Source: Verrucomicrobia bacterium UBA3214
Lineage (GTDB): Bacteria > Verrucomicrobiota > Kiritimatiellia > RFP12 > UBA1067
Direction: 5' to 3'
Assembly (NCBI GenBank): GCA_002363575.1
Contig: DEWI01000149.1
Coordinates: 1 to 14,366, forward strand
DNA: 14,366 bases
The notes under the pieces were generated by a model. The model did not search any database. It had not been told where the DNA came from and worked only from the letters and a program-made list of their open reading frames with translations. Shown here piece after piece: positions 1-8,143 of this stretch. How positions within the stretch are numbered: the stretch's first letter is position 1; each line of letters begins with the position of its first letter. Position numbers and translations under genes: made by a program.

Positions 1-1145
1 GTATTCTCCGGCGCCTTGAATTGTTCGGGCGCTTCCGTGCAGCCGTAGATCGCGCGGGAATTCAGTTTCATCCACTCCCCGATCTCCCCGAGGTGGCTTG
101 TCGCACGGGAGTCGAAGCGTCCGCGCCCCGTGGGGCCGACGTTCAGTATCATGTTCCCGCCCTTCGAGACGGAATGGATCAATGTGGCAAGGACATTCTC
201 CGTCGTCTTCCACGTCATTTCGTCACGGGCATATCCCCAGCTGCCCGACAGCGTCTGGCACGTCTCCCAGGGTACGCGCTCGCCGTTCACAGTCGGCCAC
301 GCCTCCACCTTGAATTGCTCGGGCGTGACGAAGTCCCACCCGTCCGCCGTATCGGTGAGGCCAAGACGGTTATCGACGATGATCCACGGCTGGAGACTGC
401 GGGCGTATTTGAGAAGCCCTTCCGAATCCCAATCCTCGGCGGTCTTGCCGTGTCCGCCATCGTTAGGATAGGTAAAGTCGAACCAGACGATGTCGATCCT
501 GCCGTAGTTCGTCAAAAGCTCACCGACCTGGTCTTTCATGTAGCGGCGGTAGCGATCCATGTCCTTGCCGACGTTGATGCGCTTCCACGTCTCCTCGCCG
601 CCGACAGTGCCGGAAGGATCGGCCGGACGGCATCCCGGCGGCATTCGCGGATGGCGCGCGTCGATCGTGAAATCGGGGTGGTGCCAGTCGATGAGCGAAT
701 AGTAGAGCCCCACACGGATCCCCTCGGCGCGGAACGCCTCGCAGAACTCCTTGACGATATCGCGCTTGAACGCGGTGTTGGTGATCTTGTAGTCGGTGTA
801 CTTCGTATCCCAGAGGCAGAAGCCCTCGTGGTGCTTGGCTGTCAGCACGGCGTACTTCATGCCGGCCGCCTTGGCCGCCTTCGCCCACGCCTTCGCGTCG
901 AAGAGATCGGGATTGAAGTTTTCGAAGTACTCCTGATACTTCTCCTCCTTCATATTCGCGCGCTCGGTCATCTTCACCCATTCTCCGCGGGCAGGGAGCG
1001 AGTAGAGCCCGAAGTGGATGAACATGCCGAAGCGGCTTTCGGTCCACCAGGAAAGACGTTCGGCCTTCTGTGCAGGAGTCTCGGCGAAAAGCTGGCGAGC
1101 CTGTTCGGCGAAGAGCGTTCTTGCCAAGCACATTACAAAAATCAT
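1..1145 (-). CDS. Alpha-L-fucosidase, GH29, exported (C-terminus beyond window)
   Basis: This enzyme hydrolyses terminal alpha-L-fucose from glycans by the retaining GH29 mechanism. The frame is open from the left edge upward; 381 codons are visible and the C-terminus lies outside the window. GH29 hallmarks read in order from the ATG at 1145: SRFGMFIHFGLYS (about residues 37-49), KYAVLTAKHHEGFCLW (97-112), GLYYSLIDWHHP (146-157) and IDIVWFDF (217-224), where D223 matches the catalytic nucleophile. Then come LVSKGGN-like HSVSKGGNMILNVGPTG and a C-terminal LGEIGEWM helix. The hydrophobic MIFVMCLARTLFA start suggests export, but it is short, lacks a basic n-region and has no Shine-Dalgarno site. 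An in-frame ATG at 1259 has GGAGAAG just upstream and overlaps the end of the regulator gene, but it would add 38 odd residues encoded partly by a tandem repeat. The family call is firm; the start is uncertain. Confidence 0.93.
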   Translation of the reverse strand, partial: MIFVMCLARTLFAEQARQLFAETPAQKAERLSWWTESRFGMFIHFGLYSLPARGEWVKMTERANMKEEKYQEYFENFNPDLFDAKAWAKAAKAAGMKYAVLTAKHHEGFCLWDTKYTDYKITNTAFKRDIVKEFCEAFRAEGIRVGLYYSLIDWHHPDFTIDARHPRMPPGCRPADPSGTVGGEETWKRINVGKDMDRYRRYMKDQVGELLTNYGRIDIVWFDFTYPNDGGHGKTAEDWDSEGLLKYARSLQPWIIVDNRLGLTDTADGWDFVTPEQFKVEAWPTVNGERVPWETCQTLSGSWGYARDEMTWKTTENVLATLIHSVSKGGNMILNVGPTGRGRFDSRATSHLGEIGEWMKLNSRAIYGCTEAPEQFKAPEN

Positions 1146-1147
1146 CG

Positions 1148-1171
1148 CGCAGAGACGCAGAGGCGCAGAGA
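1148..1171. repeat. Three tandem 8-bp units CGCAGAGA/CGCAGAGG/CGCAGAGA
   Basis: Three consecutive 8-base units with consensus CGCAGAGR are read directly from the plus strand, immediately in front of the fucosidase ATG at 1145. A degenerate relative (CGCAAAGC, one base, CGCCAAGA) occurs at 13052-13068, and both copies are followed by TG. Short GC-rich repeats of this style are commonly scattered between genes in environmental and PVC genomes. Here the repeat sits where the 5' end and ribosome-binding site of the fucosidase would be expected. Confidence 0.7.
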
Positions 1172-1242
1172 TGTTTAGCCGTGCAGAACATGCAGAGGAG
1201 TCAACAACAGTCGCAAGACATTGCGAGAATCCCCAATGATAT

Positions 1243-2334
1243 TTAAGATTTGTGAACATGTGTCTTCTCCGTTGATTCTCTTACGACGAGCGGCGCCGGA
1301 AGGAAAATGTCGCACGGCGGAAGAGCCGGCTCGGCGATACGTTCCAGAAGTCGCCGAAACGCCGCGCGGGCCATCTGCACGCGGTCCTGATGAACGGTCG
1401 TCAGGGTGGGCGACATGAGCGAGGCGACGGAAAGGTCGGCAAATCCCGTCAGCATGATGTCGCGCGGAACGGATAGTCCAGCCTTCTCGAGCGTCTTGCA
1501 AAAGATGGCTGCGCTCAAATCGTTGCCGCAGACGAAGGCGTCGGGCATGCCGCGACGCTTGATGTGGCGCTTCAGCGCCGCCAGATCGTCCGGCTCTGCA
1601 CGCAGAACCGCGTCCTTCTCGAAAAGACCGGCACGGATCAACTCCGCCTGCACGCCGTAGAGACGGTTGAGAAACGTCGTGGGGCAAAGGCTGCTGATAA
1701 GAAAATGTATCTTCTTCGCGCCGGCGTCGATCAGATGCCGGGCGATCTTCGCGCCCGCCTCTACGTCGTTCACGCCGACGACGTCATATTCGCTTCTCTC
1801 GGGGAAAGGCACGGTGTCGCAATCGAGAAGCACCACGGGAATCTTCGCCTTGCGGAATGCGCGCAGGATGTGCTCGTTTGCTTCGTTCCCGTTCGGCTCG
1901 GCGAGCGGCTCGTAGATTACGCCGGCGACGCGCTTCTTTATGAAGTCGGCGGCAAAGTCGCGGACCTGGCGGAAGCGTTCCTTGCGATCCAGCGAAAACA
2001 CCTCCGCGAAGAGAAGCGTGCTCCCCGCCGCCCGCGCGAGGCGGGTGATTTCGCTCATTATCGGCTGGAAGAAATCCGTCACGGCCACGCCCGGAACGAT
2101 CATCCCTATCATGCCCGCGCCGCGTCGCCTCACATACGTTCCCGACCCGCTGCTGGATCTCACCAGTCCCATCCGGGAAAGCTCCTGGAGCGCACGGTTC
2201 GCAGTAGAGCGCGCAACCCCGTGCTGGCGCATGATCGCCCTCACGCTCGGAAGCGCTTCTCCCACGCCGTATCCACCATCCTCGATCTTCTTCCTGAGGA
2301 CTTCGGCAATCGCTATGGCTTTGTTCTGCGGCAT
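1243..2334 (-). CDS. GntR/LacI hybrid (AraR-like) transcriptional regulator
   Basis: This is a 363-residue sugar-responsive DNA-binding protein. Residues 1-70 form a GntR-type winged helix-turn-helix: PSVRAIMRQHGVARSTANRA is the HTH core and GSGTYV is the typical wing end. Residues 74-355 are a LacI/GalR-like periplasmic-binding-protein fold for effector binding, with landmarks MIGMIVPG, VAGVIYEP, KIPVVLLD, VGVNDVEAG, PDAFVCGND, LTGFADLSV and LTTVHQD. This is the architecture of B. subtilis AraR. It lies just upstream of and reads into the fucosidase, which is therefore a probable target. The extended -10 promoter at 2356-2361 leaves only about 14 bases of leader and I see no clear Shine-Dalgarno site, so it may be nearly leaderless. 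The ligand cannot be told from sequence. Confidence 0.93.
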   Translation of the reverse strand: MPQNKAIAIAEVLRKKIEDGGYGVGEALPSVRAIMRQHGVARSTANRALQELSRMGLVRSSSGSGTYVRRRGAGMIGMIVPGVAVTDFFQPIMSEITRLARAAGSTLLFAEVFSLDRKERFRQVRDFAADFIKKRVAGVIYEPLAEPNGNEANEHILRAFRKAKIPVVLLDCDTVPFPERSEYDVVGVNDVEAGAKIARHLIDAGAKKIHFLISSLCPTTFLNRLYGVQAELIRAGLFEKDAVLRAEPDDLAALKRHIKRRGMPDAFVCGNDLSAAIFCKTLEKAGLSVPRDIMLTGFADLSVASLMSPTLTTVHQDRVQMARAAFRRLLERIAEPALPPCDIFLPAPLVVRESTEKTHVHKS

Positions 2335-2355
2335 CGCTGTTCAATTTTCACTGGT

Positions 2356-2375
2356 ATTATAGCATATATCATAAT
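2356..2375 (-). promoter_or_regulatory. Regulator promoter: extended -10 inside an imperfect palindrome
   Basis: On the minus strand TGCTATAAT forms an extended -10 box (TATAAT at 2361-2356). The -35 region is weak. The 20-base stretch ATTATAGCATATATCATAAT (plus strand) is an imperfect palindrome matching 7 of 10 positions per half and covering the -10. An operator here would give autoregulation by the adjacent GntR/LacI protein. The operator role is inference. Confidence 0.6.
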
Positions 2376-2486
2376 CAATTGAAACACCGTCCTATGACAC
2401 TTTTTGCATCGGTCCGCATACGAGCACTTCTGCGCAATTGGCGATTCCTTGGCTAAAACAAAGCCATCCGGGATTCATGACAAACA

Positions 2487-2514
2487 AAAACACCCGTATA
2501 TCGGGCGTTTTTTT
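2487..2514 (-). terminator. Hairpin with A/T flanks, bidirectional-looking terminator
   Basis: ACACCCG (2491-2497) pairs with CGGGCGT (2503-2509) with one mismatch around a TATAT loop. The stem is extended by A-T pairs, with six T on the plus side and an A run that reads as U-rich on the minus strand. It lies downstream of the decayed antitoxin-like frame on the minus strand and probably once ended that transcript. Confidence 0.65.
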
Positions 2515-2582
2515 GCTACCTGCGTCTGGAATCGCGGACGGTCAGTGTTTTTGCGACATTCGGAATCGGCAAGGACTGGCGG

Positions 2583-2824
2583 CTAACTCAAGCCGGAAGC
2601 TTGTAATACCGCACGAGCAAGAAAACCATCCATTGGAAACGGTGAAAGGCAGATCAACATGCCCAAGCTCGGTGAAATGCTCATTGCAATTCTTCCAGCA
2701 TTGTCGCCACAACGGAATATCCGCCTGCATACTGTTCGCACTGAATCAAATCAAGTGCCGTCAGCTCGGCATTTGAATAGGCAACAAGGCCCGCTTCGCC
2801 GTGCGCCGCCCTACGATTTAGACA
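2583..2824 (-). pseudogene. Decayed coding frame resembling the AbiEi-type antitoxin C-terminal region
   Basis: Between in-frame stops (TAG at 2827-2825 and TGA at 2683-2681) the minus strand reads 47 codons with protein-like content, including SNAELTALDLIQCEQYAGG followed by YSVVATMLEELQ. Alternating acidic/hydrophobic helices with an ELTALDL...GG...VATxLEEL pattern resemble the C-terminal region of type IV AbiEi antitoxins as I remember them. No start codon suits the beginning. At the TGA, an ATG overlaps by four bases and opens a 33-codon frame (MSISPSLGMLICL...) to 2583, which may be the same gene after a frameshift. No AbiEii toxin partner is visible. The coding origin is moderately likely; the family name is tentative. 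Confidence 0.4.
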
Positions 2825-2909
2825 CTATTTAGGCACTGTCGGCGTTGTTGGGCGTTGTGGAATTAGTGATTAGCGGCTAGTTGGCAGTGGTTGGATAGCC
2901 GGTGGAAAG

Positions 2910-2949
2910 CCCCGTAAAAACGCGAAAAACCGCAAAGAATCGCGGTTTT
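2910..2949 (-). terminator. Intrinsic terminator of tRNA-Ala
   Basis: AAAACCGC (2949-2942 on the minus strand) pairs perfectly with GCGGTTTT (2933-2926) around an 8-base loop. T-rich sequence follows, including a second TTTTT a few bases later. It begins four bases after the tRNA CCA end. Confidence 0.8.
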
Positions 2950-2952
2950 GGA

Positions 2953-3028
<76 letters not shown>

Positions 3029-3047
3029 ATCGGTTGAAACGGGGCAT

Positions 3048-3077
3048 ATTATACCATAATTTGGCTTAAGCGCGCAA
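3048..3077 (-). promoter_or_regulatory. tRNA-Ala promoter (extended -10)
   Basis: Minus-strand TGGTATAAT gives an extended -10 with a perfect TATAAT at 3053-3048. A weak -35 (TTGCGC, 3077-3072) lies 18 bases upstream. The distance to the tRNA 5' end at 3028 is about right for a short leader. Confidence 0.75.
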
Positions 3078-3101
3078 GGGGGTTAAAAAGAATTTTCATC
3101 C

Positions 3102-3145
3102 AAAAAAAATAATATCCCGTCAGGCCTGCAAATTATCGGGATATT
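3102..3145 (-). terminator. Intrinsic terminator after the MFS pseudogene
   Basis: On the minus strand AATATCCCG (3145-3137) pairs perfectly with CGGGATATT (3119-3111) around a 17-base loop. ATTTTTTTT follows. The stem overlaps the stop codon of the transporter frame (3135-3133), so it closes the unit that starts at the promoter near 8126. Confidence 0.88.
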
Positions 3146-4222
3146 GTCCGATCGCGATCTTTAGAGAAGAAGAAGATCCGCGCGACAAGGACGGCAATGG
3201 CGCCGATGGCATACGTCGTCGCGAACATTGCAATACCGTGTTGATATGAAAAGTACCGGCCGACATAGCCCAGTGCGGCAGTCGCGGGGCAGCCTACAAG
3301 GAATGCGCCGCAAAGATACACTCCCATGGCGGAAGCGCGATAGCGCGGAGGCACGACTTCAAAAAGGCCCGAATAAAGAGAGCAATCAAAAAGTCCGCCG
3401 CCGAGTCCGAAGACAAACGTCATAAGCAAGCAAACCCAGAGGCTCGGCATATAGGCCATGGCAGCCATTGCCGGAACGGAAATCGCAAGGCCGATCCAGA
3501 GCATATTGATGCGGATTGCCGGGAAGCGGCGGACCAGGCGATCGGAAAGGCGCGCGCCGGCGGCTATGCCGATGAAAGAACCGATATAAAACCAGATTAC
3601 AGAATGGAAAGCGGCGGACGAAGCCGAAAGCGCGAACCCGCCATCAGCCTGGCTCTGCCGCATGAAATGCTGAAGAAAAGTGCGGAAGCAATTAGAACCG
3701 AAAACGAGCATGCCGAAAGCAAATGTCAGAAGGATGGCGGTAGGCCTCGCCGCCATGGCAAGCGCGGCCTCCTTGAACCTTGCACGGTCATCTCCGTTCT
3801 TCTGCACAAGAGGCGTAGTGTCCAGCAATAGAAACGCAAGGGCGAACGTCCACACAATGCGATAGCGCCAAAACCACAGAAACCCCAGCGCCAGCCATCG
3901 GCGGCGAATGTAGAGAACCGGCCGGTCAGAGCGCTTGCGAGAATAATACCGAAGTACAATCCCGTCTGGTAGATGGATAGCTCAGTAGAGCGCGTCTCGA
4001 CATGGTAATGTGCAATAAGTGAACTCGCAGAGGCTGGAATCATTCACTGCCCAATGCCATTGAAAAGTCCGTACATGACAAGCATGCCGGCAAACCCATC
4101 CATGCATCCCGTCCCGAACACGCTCAACGAGAAGAGGTGAACACCTGCCGCGTCGCGTGCATGAGAAAATACGTGAATGCCAGCAGCGCCCATTTGTACC
4201 TCGCATCTTTCCTGCCGTTCAT
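3133..4222 (-). pseudogene. MFS sugar-type transporter, broken by deletion, stop and frameshifts
   Basis: This is an inner-membrane major facilitator permease, now interrupted. The ATG at 4222 has GAAAGG upstream, overlapping the stop of the SGNH gene six bases away. The first frame reads MNGRKDARYKWALLAFTYF and a transmembrane start, then hits TGA at 4126. A second frame resumes near there with SVFGTGCMDGFAGMLVMYGL and stops at TGA 4046. The same frame reopens directly with MIPASASSLIAHYHV through GWRWGFCGFGAIA. A one-base loss near 3855 shifts to WTFALAFLLLDTTPLVQ and a clean 240-residue C-terminal half with about seven membrane spans and the motif-A-like GARLSDRLVRRF. The join near 4130 also lacks the usual TM2 and first motif A, implying an internal deletion. 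Substrate unknown; context suggests a released sugar. Assembly error is an alternative. Confidence 0.85.
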
Positions 4223-4228
4223 GTCCCG

Positions 4229-5113
4229 CTACCTTTCTTCGCGAACTGCGGCCATGGCGACTTGCTTCATCTTGGTTGCGGCAGACGCCTCCATCCATGC
4301 GGGGGCGTACGGGCAATTCGTCACGTCGGCATCGAAAAGTTTTGCCGTCCACACCAACGCCTGCAAATACTCCCCGGACTTGTTCAGGTGGAATACGTCG
4401 CCCTTGGGCGTCCACTTGCCGTCGGCGCCCTTCTCGAATTTCGCGCTTCCGCAGACATCGCCGCCGAACGAGTTCCCGGTATAGACGACCGGCAGGCGTG
4501 CGCGCCAGAGCTGCACGGCCGCACCCATCGGAATCACCCTGAGCCCCTGCGACCTTGCATATTCGCCGTATGCCCGATGGAGGCGCGCGTACATCTCGTT
4601 CTGGTCGAAACCCCACTTCGCAAGCCGCGCATCCCACGGCGTATAACTCCACGTCTCCTGCACGACCACCTCGGCCTGCGGAGCGAGGCGACGTATGTAG
4701 TTCTTGATCAAGTCGTCTGCGAACGGACGGAACGTCTTGATATCCCATGAAAGATGGGAAGCCTGCTGTATCGTCACTATATCCCACTTGACTGCGGACA
4801 GCATTTCGGGAATATTGACCTTGCGCTCGTCAACTTTCACGCCATCGACGAAGCGTTTCATCGCGTAGGGTTTGAAACCACGGTCGGCCATGCCCTTTTC
4901 GCAATTGGCGAAGTGTCTCTCCAACGAGCATCCGCCGATATACAGCGAAGCGAGATCCAGCTTCAGCCCCATCGACTTCGCCACTTGCGGCATCTGCCGC
5001 ACGAGCGAGACGGAAAAGCTGTTGCCGATCATCAAGACATTCAGCGAATCCCGCTCCTCGGCCGCGCACAGCCATGATACAGACGCCAACACTGCAAACA
5101 GAATTTTTTTCAT
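4229..5113 (-). CDS. Exported SGNH/GDSL-fold hydrolase, DUF4886-type
   Basis: This is a 294-residue putative esterase of the SGNH superfamily, likely removing acyl groups from carbohydrates outside the cytoplasm. The start MKKILFAVLASVSWLCAAEE is a Sec signal peptide. The ATG at 5113 was chosen because AGGAG lies eight bases upstream; the in-frame GTG at 5122 is too close to it. Family blocks: VLMIGNSFS (block I, S32 the nucleophile), YIGGCSLERH (block II, G61), IVTIQQASH (block III region, Q117) and GDVFHLN (block V, D239 and H242). It follows the FGGY kinase scrap by 20 bases and its stop nearly touches the start of the broken MFS transporter, suggesting one operon. The substrate (for example O-acetylated sugar) is inference. 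The fold call is good; the activity is unproven. Confidence 0.87.
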   Translation of the reverse strand: MKKILFAVLASVSWLCAAEERDSLNVLMIGNSFSVSLVRQMPQVAKSMGLKLDLASLYIGGCSLERHFANCEKGMADRGFKPYAMKRFVDGVKVDERKVNIPEMLSAVKWDIVTIQQASHLSWDIKTFRPFADDLIKNYIRRLAPQAEVVVQETWSYTPWDARLAKWGFDQNEMYARLHRAYGEYARSQGLRVIPMGAAVQLWRARLPVVYTGNSFGGDVCGSAKFEKGADGKWTPKGDVFHLNKSGEYLQALVWTAKLFDADVTNCPYAPAWMEASAATKMKQVAMAAVREER

Positions 5114-5132
5114 GTGCAACACTCCTGCCTGA

Positions 5133-5333
5133 CTATCTTCCGGCGAAGAATTTTACGAGCCGCCGCACATGCGCGGCGCATTCATCGACAATCGGATCGG
5201 CGAGTTTGTCTGGCGGGACGGTCTGCTTGATGGCTAGACATCTTGCAACGACTTCTTTGACGTCCGCGAAAACGCCAATGCCTGTTCCGGCGAGCAGGCA
5301 GGCGCCGAAACTCGCGTCGCCTGGCGTCCTTAT
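5133..5333 (-). pseudogene. C-terminal fragment of an FGGY-family carbohydrate kinase
   Basis: A 66-codon frame without a start codon reads IRTPGDASFGACLLAGTGIG, then VFADVKEVVARCLAI...PPDKLADPIVDECAAHVRRL, and ends at TAG 5135-5133. The GDASFGACLLAG block followed by VF.D..E.V is the C-terminal signature of xylulokinase/FGGY sugar kinases, which phosphorylate imported sugars with ATP. The remaining roughly 85 percent of such a protein (about 500 residues) is absent. The fragment begins exactly where the GH-A glycosidase ends (its TAA is at 5332-5330), so a deletion joined the two. It should be non-functional. It sits 20 bases before the SGNH gene, whose ribosome-binding site lies in the gap. 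Confidence 0.72.
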
Positions 5334-8014
5334 TCAGCGCGCACGATTTCATAGCAGAAACGGCCTCCATCCGGCCCAGCGGTCGATACGGCAAAGCACA
5401 GTCTGCCATTTGCCATGGCAGACGGGATTTCGCGCTTTCTTTGTCCTGACGTATCGATTTCATACACGACGCGGCGGGAAGGATCGGCAAGCGCGAGCGA
5501 AATATCGGCAGAGCCAATGCGCGCGAGCGGGCGCCCACCCCATTTGAGCGTCGTTTTCATCCGTTCGTCGGCGAATACGGTTCCTTCGCCCTGCACATCG
5601 GTGACATGCGTAAGAAGCACCCTGCCCGATTGCGGGATGGGGGCGCCATCAAGCGAACTTGCCCAGACTGCGGCAGGAGCGCCGCATATCGTCACGCGAA
5701 GCGCCCCCGCGTCAATGAGGCCGTCAGGCGCAAAACCTCCGCACGTGCGCGGCGTATCAACGGTGAAAGATCCGCGCTTGCGATCGAAAACAAGCGGCGT
5801 ATTCTCCCTGGCAATCATCTTGGCGGCATCCGGATCGTCGTCGGCCGACTCGCGGCGAATGACGCGCAGCCCCTTTGCAGCCTCTGGAGAAAGGCACGAG
5901 CCGACGCGCATCCGCCAGGCGGCGTCTCGCCATTTCGTGGCGGCCGGATAGGAATTCGACAGGGAGGACGCGCTCTCCGGCGTAGTCCAAATCGCAACAC
6001 CTTCATCGAACGAGCTGATATCGCCGCGCATGAAAAGGCAAAGGCATGCGCGCTCGCCGGCCTGCGCCAGCGGGTCTGATGCGAGGTCGAAGTAGGCGGG
6101 GCTGCGAATATCCGCGTCGCCAAGATTGGCGCTGCCATGCGAATAGGCAAAACGCCAAAGCCCGTCCCATCCCTGAAGCGCGGCCATCGCACCGGCGAGG
6201 ATTCCGCCGACGCAACGGTAGCGTCCGGGACCGGAGAAATTCCATTCCGTTATTGTGAACGGCTTGTCGAGCATCCTGACGAAAGCCTGCTCGCTCGGCG
6301 CGATCGGCTTCACGCCGGCAAGAGGATTGACATTCTGGCACGTGCTCGGCAGCGACCATGCCTTCTCCGGGAACTCTGGATGATCCACATAGAAGTGGTC
6401 GTCGATATAGTCGTATTCCGCCGTCGCGCGCTGCAGCGCGGCGTAATGCGGCCCGCAGTTGTCGTTCGAAACGAGCGCCTTGACGCCGAGCGTCTTGAGA
6501 TACGCCTTCATCCTGGCGACCATATTCGCCTCAAGTTCGCCCGTCCATTGCGCCAGCACCGGCAGCGTCTTCGGATCCCAGAAGTTTTCCGGCAGCCTGT
6601 CGCCGGGCATTCCTTCGGCGAAAGACGGGTCTTTCGCGCGCTTGGCGGCAAGCCATGCCGCCCACGCTGCGACAACACGAGGATCTTCCCGCGCGCCATG
6701 GTTCCACCCCATGAAGAACCCGCCTTCGTTTACAAGCGATATGAGCGGCATCGCAGGCTCGTCGATATAGCGTATGCGAGTGTACTTGTTTTCGTGGAGC
6801 AGGAAGTTTCTTGCAAACGCCACCCAATTCTGGAACGCGGGCTCGTAAACCGCGCACAAAACCTTGAAAAGCTGAAAGTCGATAGTTCCTTCGCGATCGA
6901 CCCCGATATGCCGCCAGGCGACTTTTCGCGAGACGAACAGATCGGTCGTGAGATATATCCCCTCGCGTTTCGCGACAGACAGAAGATAGTCGAAGCGATC
7001 CATTTGAGCCGCATCGAGGGTCAGGCCGTCCTTGCTTCCCTGAACGGCGCCTGCATCGTGATGGTGAAGTCTGAGCGCGTTGTATCCAAGCCGTTTGAGA
7101 CGTCTCACGAGAGTTTCGGCTAGCTCGTGGCTTGGATAGTTCGCCGTGCCGCAAAAATTGACGCCGTAGAAGCGCTGGGGACGGGCGGGGAGATTCTCGA
7201 ATTCGAAATGTCCGTCAACGTTCCTGAGCCAACCGTGCTTCCCCGCAGGGGCGTCCGCGAAGCCCATCGCAGAAAAATCGAGCGCGCTTCCCGCTGCTAT
7301 ATCGCGGCGATAGTCGATGGGTATCCACTCGCTCCCGGGAGCGACGACGTACGGCATGCGGTACTCCGCCTTCATGCCTTCGCCGGATTCCAAAACGACG
7401 GAGAACGAGAGCGTCTCTCCCTTCGCGAGCGTGCAGGCGTCGATCCTGCCGATTCTTATCGTATAGCCTCCGCCCCACTGGCGGCTATCCTGGATGTAAT
7501 AAGAAATTTCGTCCGTCGTGGCCAGCCTGACGGCGGATCCGCAGCCGGGCGGCGTGAATTCGAAAACAGAAAACTTCCCGCCGCCGATTCGTATGCCGCC
7601 GTCCGGTTTCGCGAATACGCCGCGCTGCATATCGGCGCGCCATTCGCTACCTTCTATCTTCTCTGCCGGAATCGACATCGTAAAGCCGATGCTTTGCAGT
7701 CTCGAGGTTTCGGCCGCCGTGAATGCAAAATCGAGGCGGAGTCTTGACGCATCCAACTGAACGAGCGCGACCGTTGCGTCGAGCATCTTCTTGCCGCGGC
7801 TCTCGAACCTGAATCTGGCGATACGTTCTCCGTCAAGCCTGTATCCACCCTTCGCTGCAACGCTTCGCCAGCCGGGAAGAATCACCATGGGAGAAAGATA
7901 TCCATCGCCGAGCGAAACAGCGCCGTCCGGGCAAAGCGTTGCGGTCGCGGCCGAGGCGAACGCCGCGGTGCAAACAGAAAAAATGAACAGAATGGAATGT
8001 CGAATTGCTTTCAT
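5330..8014 (-). CDS. Large exported clan GH-A glycoside hydrolase (GH5-like, family unassigned)
   Basis: This is an 894-residue secreted enzyme predicted to cleave beta-linked glycans by the retaining mechanism. MKAIRHSILFIFSVCTAAFASA is a signal peptide cleaved near residue 22. Residues 25-275 form a beta-rich N-terminal region I do not recognise. A TIM-barrel follows from RFYGVNFCGTANYP (281) with NALRLHHHD (312-320). The acid/base candidate is E430 in PLISLVNEGGF and the nucleophile candidate is E590 in PFTITEWNFSGPGRY; 160 residues apart is normal for clan GH-A. W620 in GLWRFAYSHG closes the barrel. A C-terminal beta domain (about 700-894) follows. The N-E and T-E pattern resembles GH5, but NEG rather than NEP and the flanking blocks do not match a family I can name. 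It has its own promoter and heads the unit containing the SGNH and MFS genes. Confidence 0.82.
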   Translation of the reverse strand: MKAIRHSILFIFSVCTAAFASAATATLCPDGAVSLGDGYLSPMVILPGWRSVAAKGGYRLDGERIARFRFESRGKKMLDATVALVQLDASRLRLDFAFTAAETSRLQSIGFTMSIPAEKIEGSEWRADMQRGVFAKPDGGIRIGGGKFSVFEFTPPGCGSAVRLATTDEISYYIQDSRQWGGGYTIRIGRIDACTLAKGETLSFSVVLESGEGMKAEYRMPYVVAPGSEWIPIDYRRDIAAGSALDFSAMGFADAPAGKHGWLRNVDGHFEFENLPARPQRFYGVNFCGTANYPSHELAETLVRRLKRLGYNALRLHHHDAGAVQGSKDGLTLDAAQMDRFDYLLSVAKREGIYLTTDLFVSRKVAWRHIGVDREGTIDFQLFKVLCAVYEPAFQNWVAFARNFLLHENKYTRIRYIDEPAMPLISLVNEGGFFMGWNHGAREDPRVVAAWAAWLAAKRAKDPSFAEGMPGDRLPENFWDPKTLPVLAQWTGELEANMVARMKAYLKTLGVKALVSNDNCGPHYAALQRATAEYDYIDDHFYVDHPEFPEKAWSLPSTCQNVNPLAGVKPIAPSEQAFVRMLDKPFTITEWNFSGPGRYRCVGGILAGAMAALQGWDGLWRFAYSHGSANLGDADIRSPAYFDLASDPLAQAGERACLCLFMRGDISSFDEGVAIWTTPESASSLSNSYPAATKWRDAAWRMRVGSCLSPEAAKGLRVIRRESADDDPDAAKMIARENTPLVFDRKRGSFTVDTPRTCGGFAPDGLIDAGALRVTICGAPAAVWASSLDGAPIPQSGRVLLTHVTDVQGEGTVFADERMKTTLKWGGRPLARIGSADISLALADPSRRVVYEIDTSGQRKREIPSAMANGRLCFAVSTAGPDGGRFCYEIVRAE

Positions 8015-8096
8015 AACGCTCTTTTGTAAGGGACCCTCGACCGCGCACCACGCCCAAAGCGTGACACGGCAAAAGCCACATCGTTCGTTTGCGTTG

Positions 8097-8126
8097 ATTT
8101 TACCATATTGTCTTGTGTAGTGTCAA
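8097..8126 (-). promoter_or_regulatory. Sigma-70-type promoter of the GH-A glycosidase unit
   Basis: On the minus strand a perfect TTGACA (8126-8121) is followed after 18 bases by TGGTAAAAT, an extended -10 with hexamer TAAAAT at 8102-8097. The predicted leader to the ATG at 8014 is about 75-80 bases. This is the best -35/-10 pair in the window. Confidence 0.78.
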
Positions 8127-8143
8127 TGATGCGCGGCACGACA

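Noticed and set aside
21..1178. 385-codon open frame on the plus strand
   Set aside because: It is the mirror of the GH29 gene in GC-rich DNA. Its translation has no family motifs, while the minus frame shows all GH29 blocks.
520..1191. 223-codon minus-strand open frame
   Set aside because: It is the wrong frame of the fucosidase, arginine-rich and without motifs. The true frame lacks a stop because it leaves the window.
2438..2776. 112-codon plus-strand open frame near the tRNA
   Set aside because: Low coding character and no ribosome-binding site. The opposite strand shows a better protein-like remnant.
6137..7123. 328-codon plus-strand open frame
   Set aside because: Antisense to the GH-A glycosidase barrel, with no ribosome-binding site and no recognisable domains.
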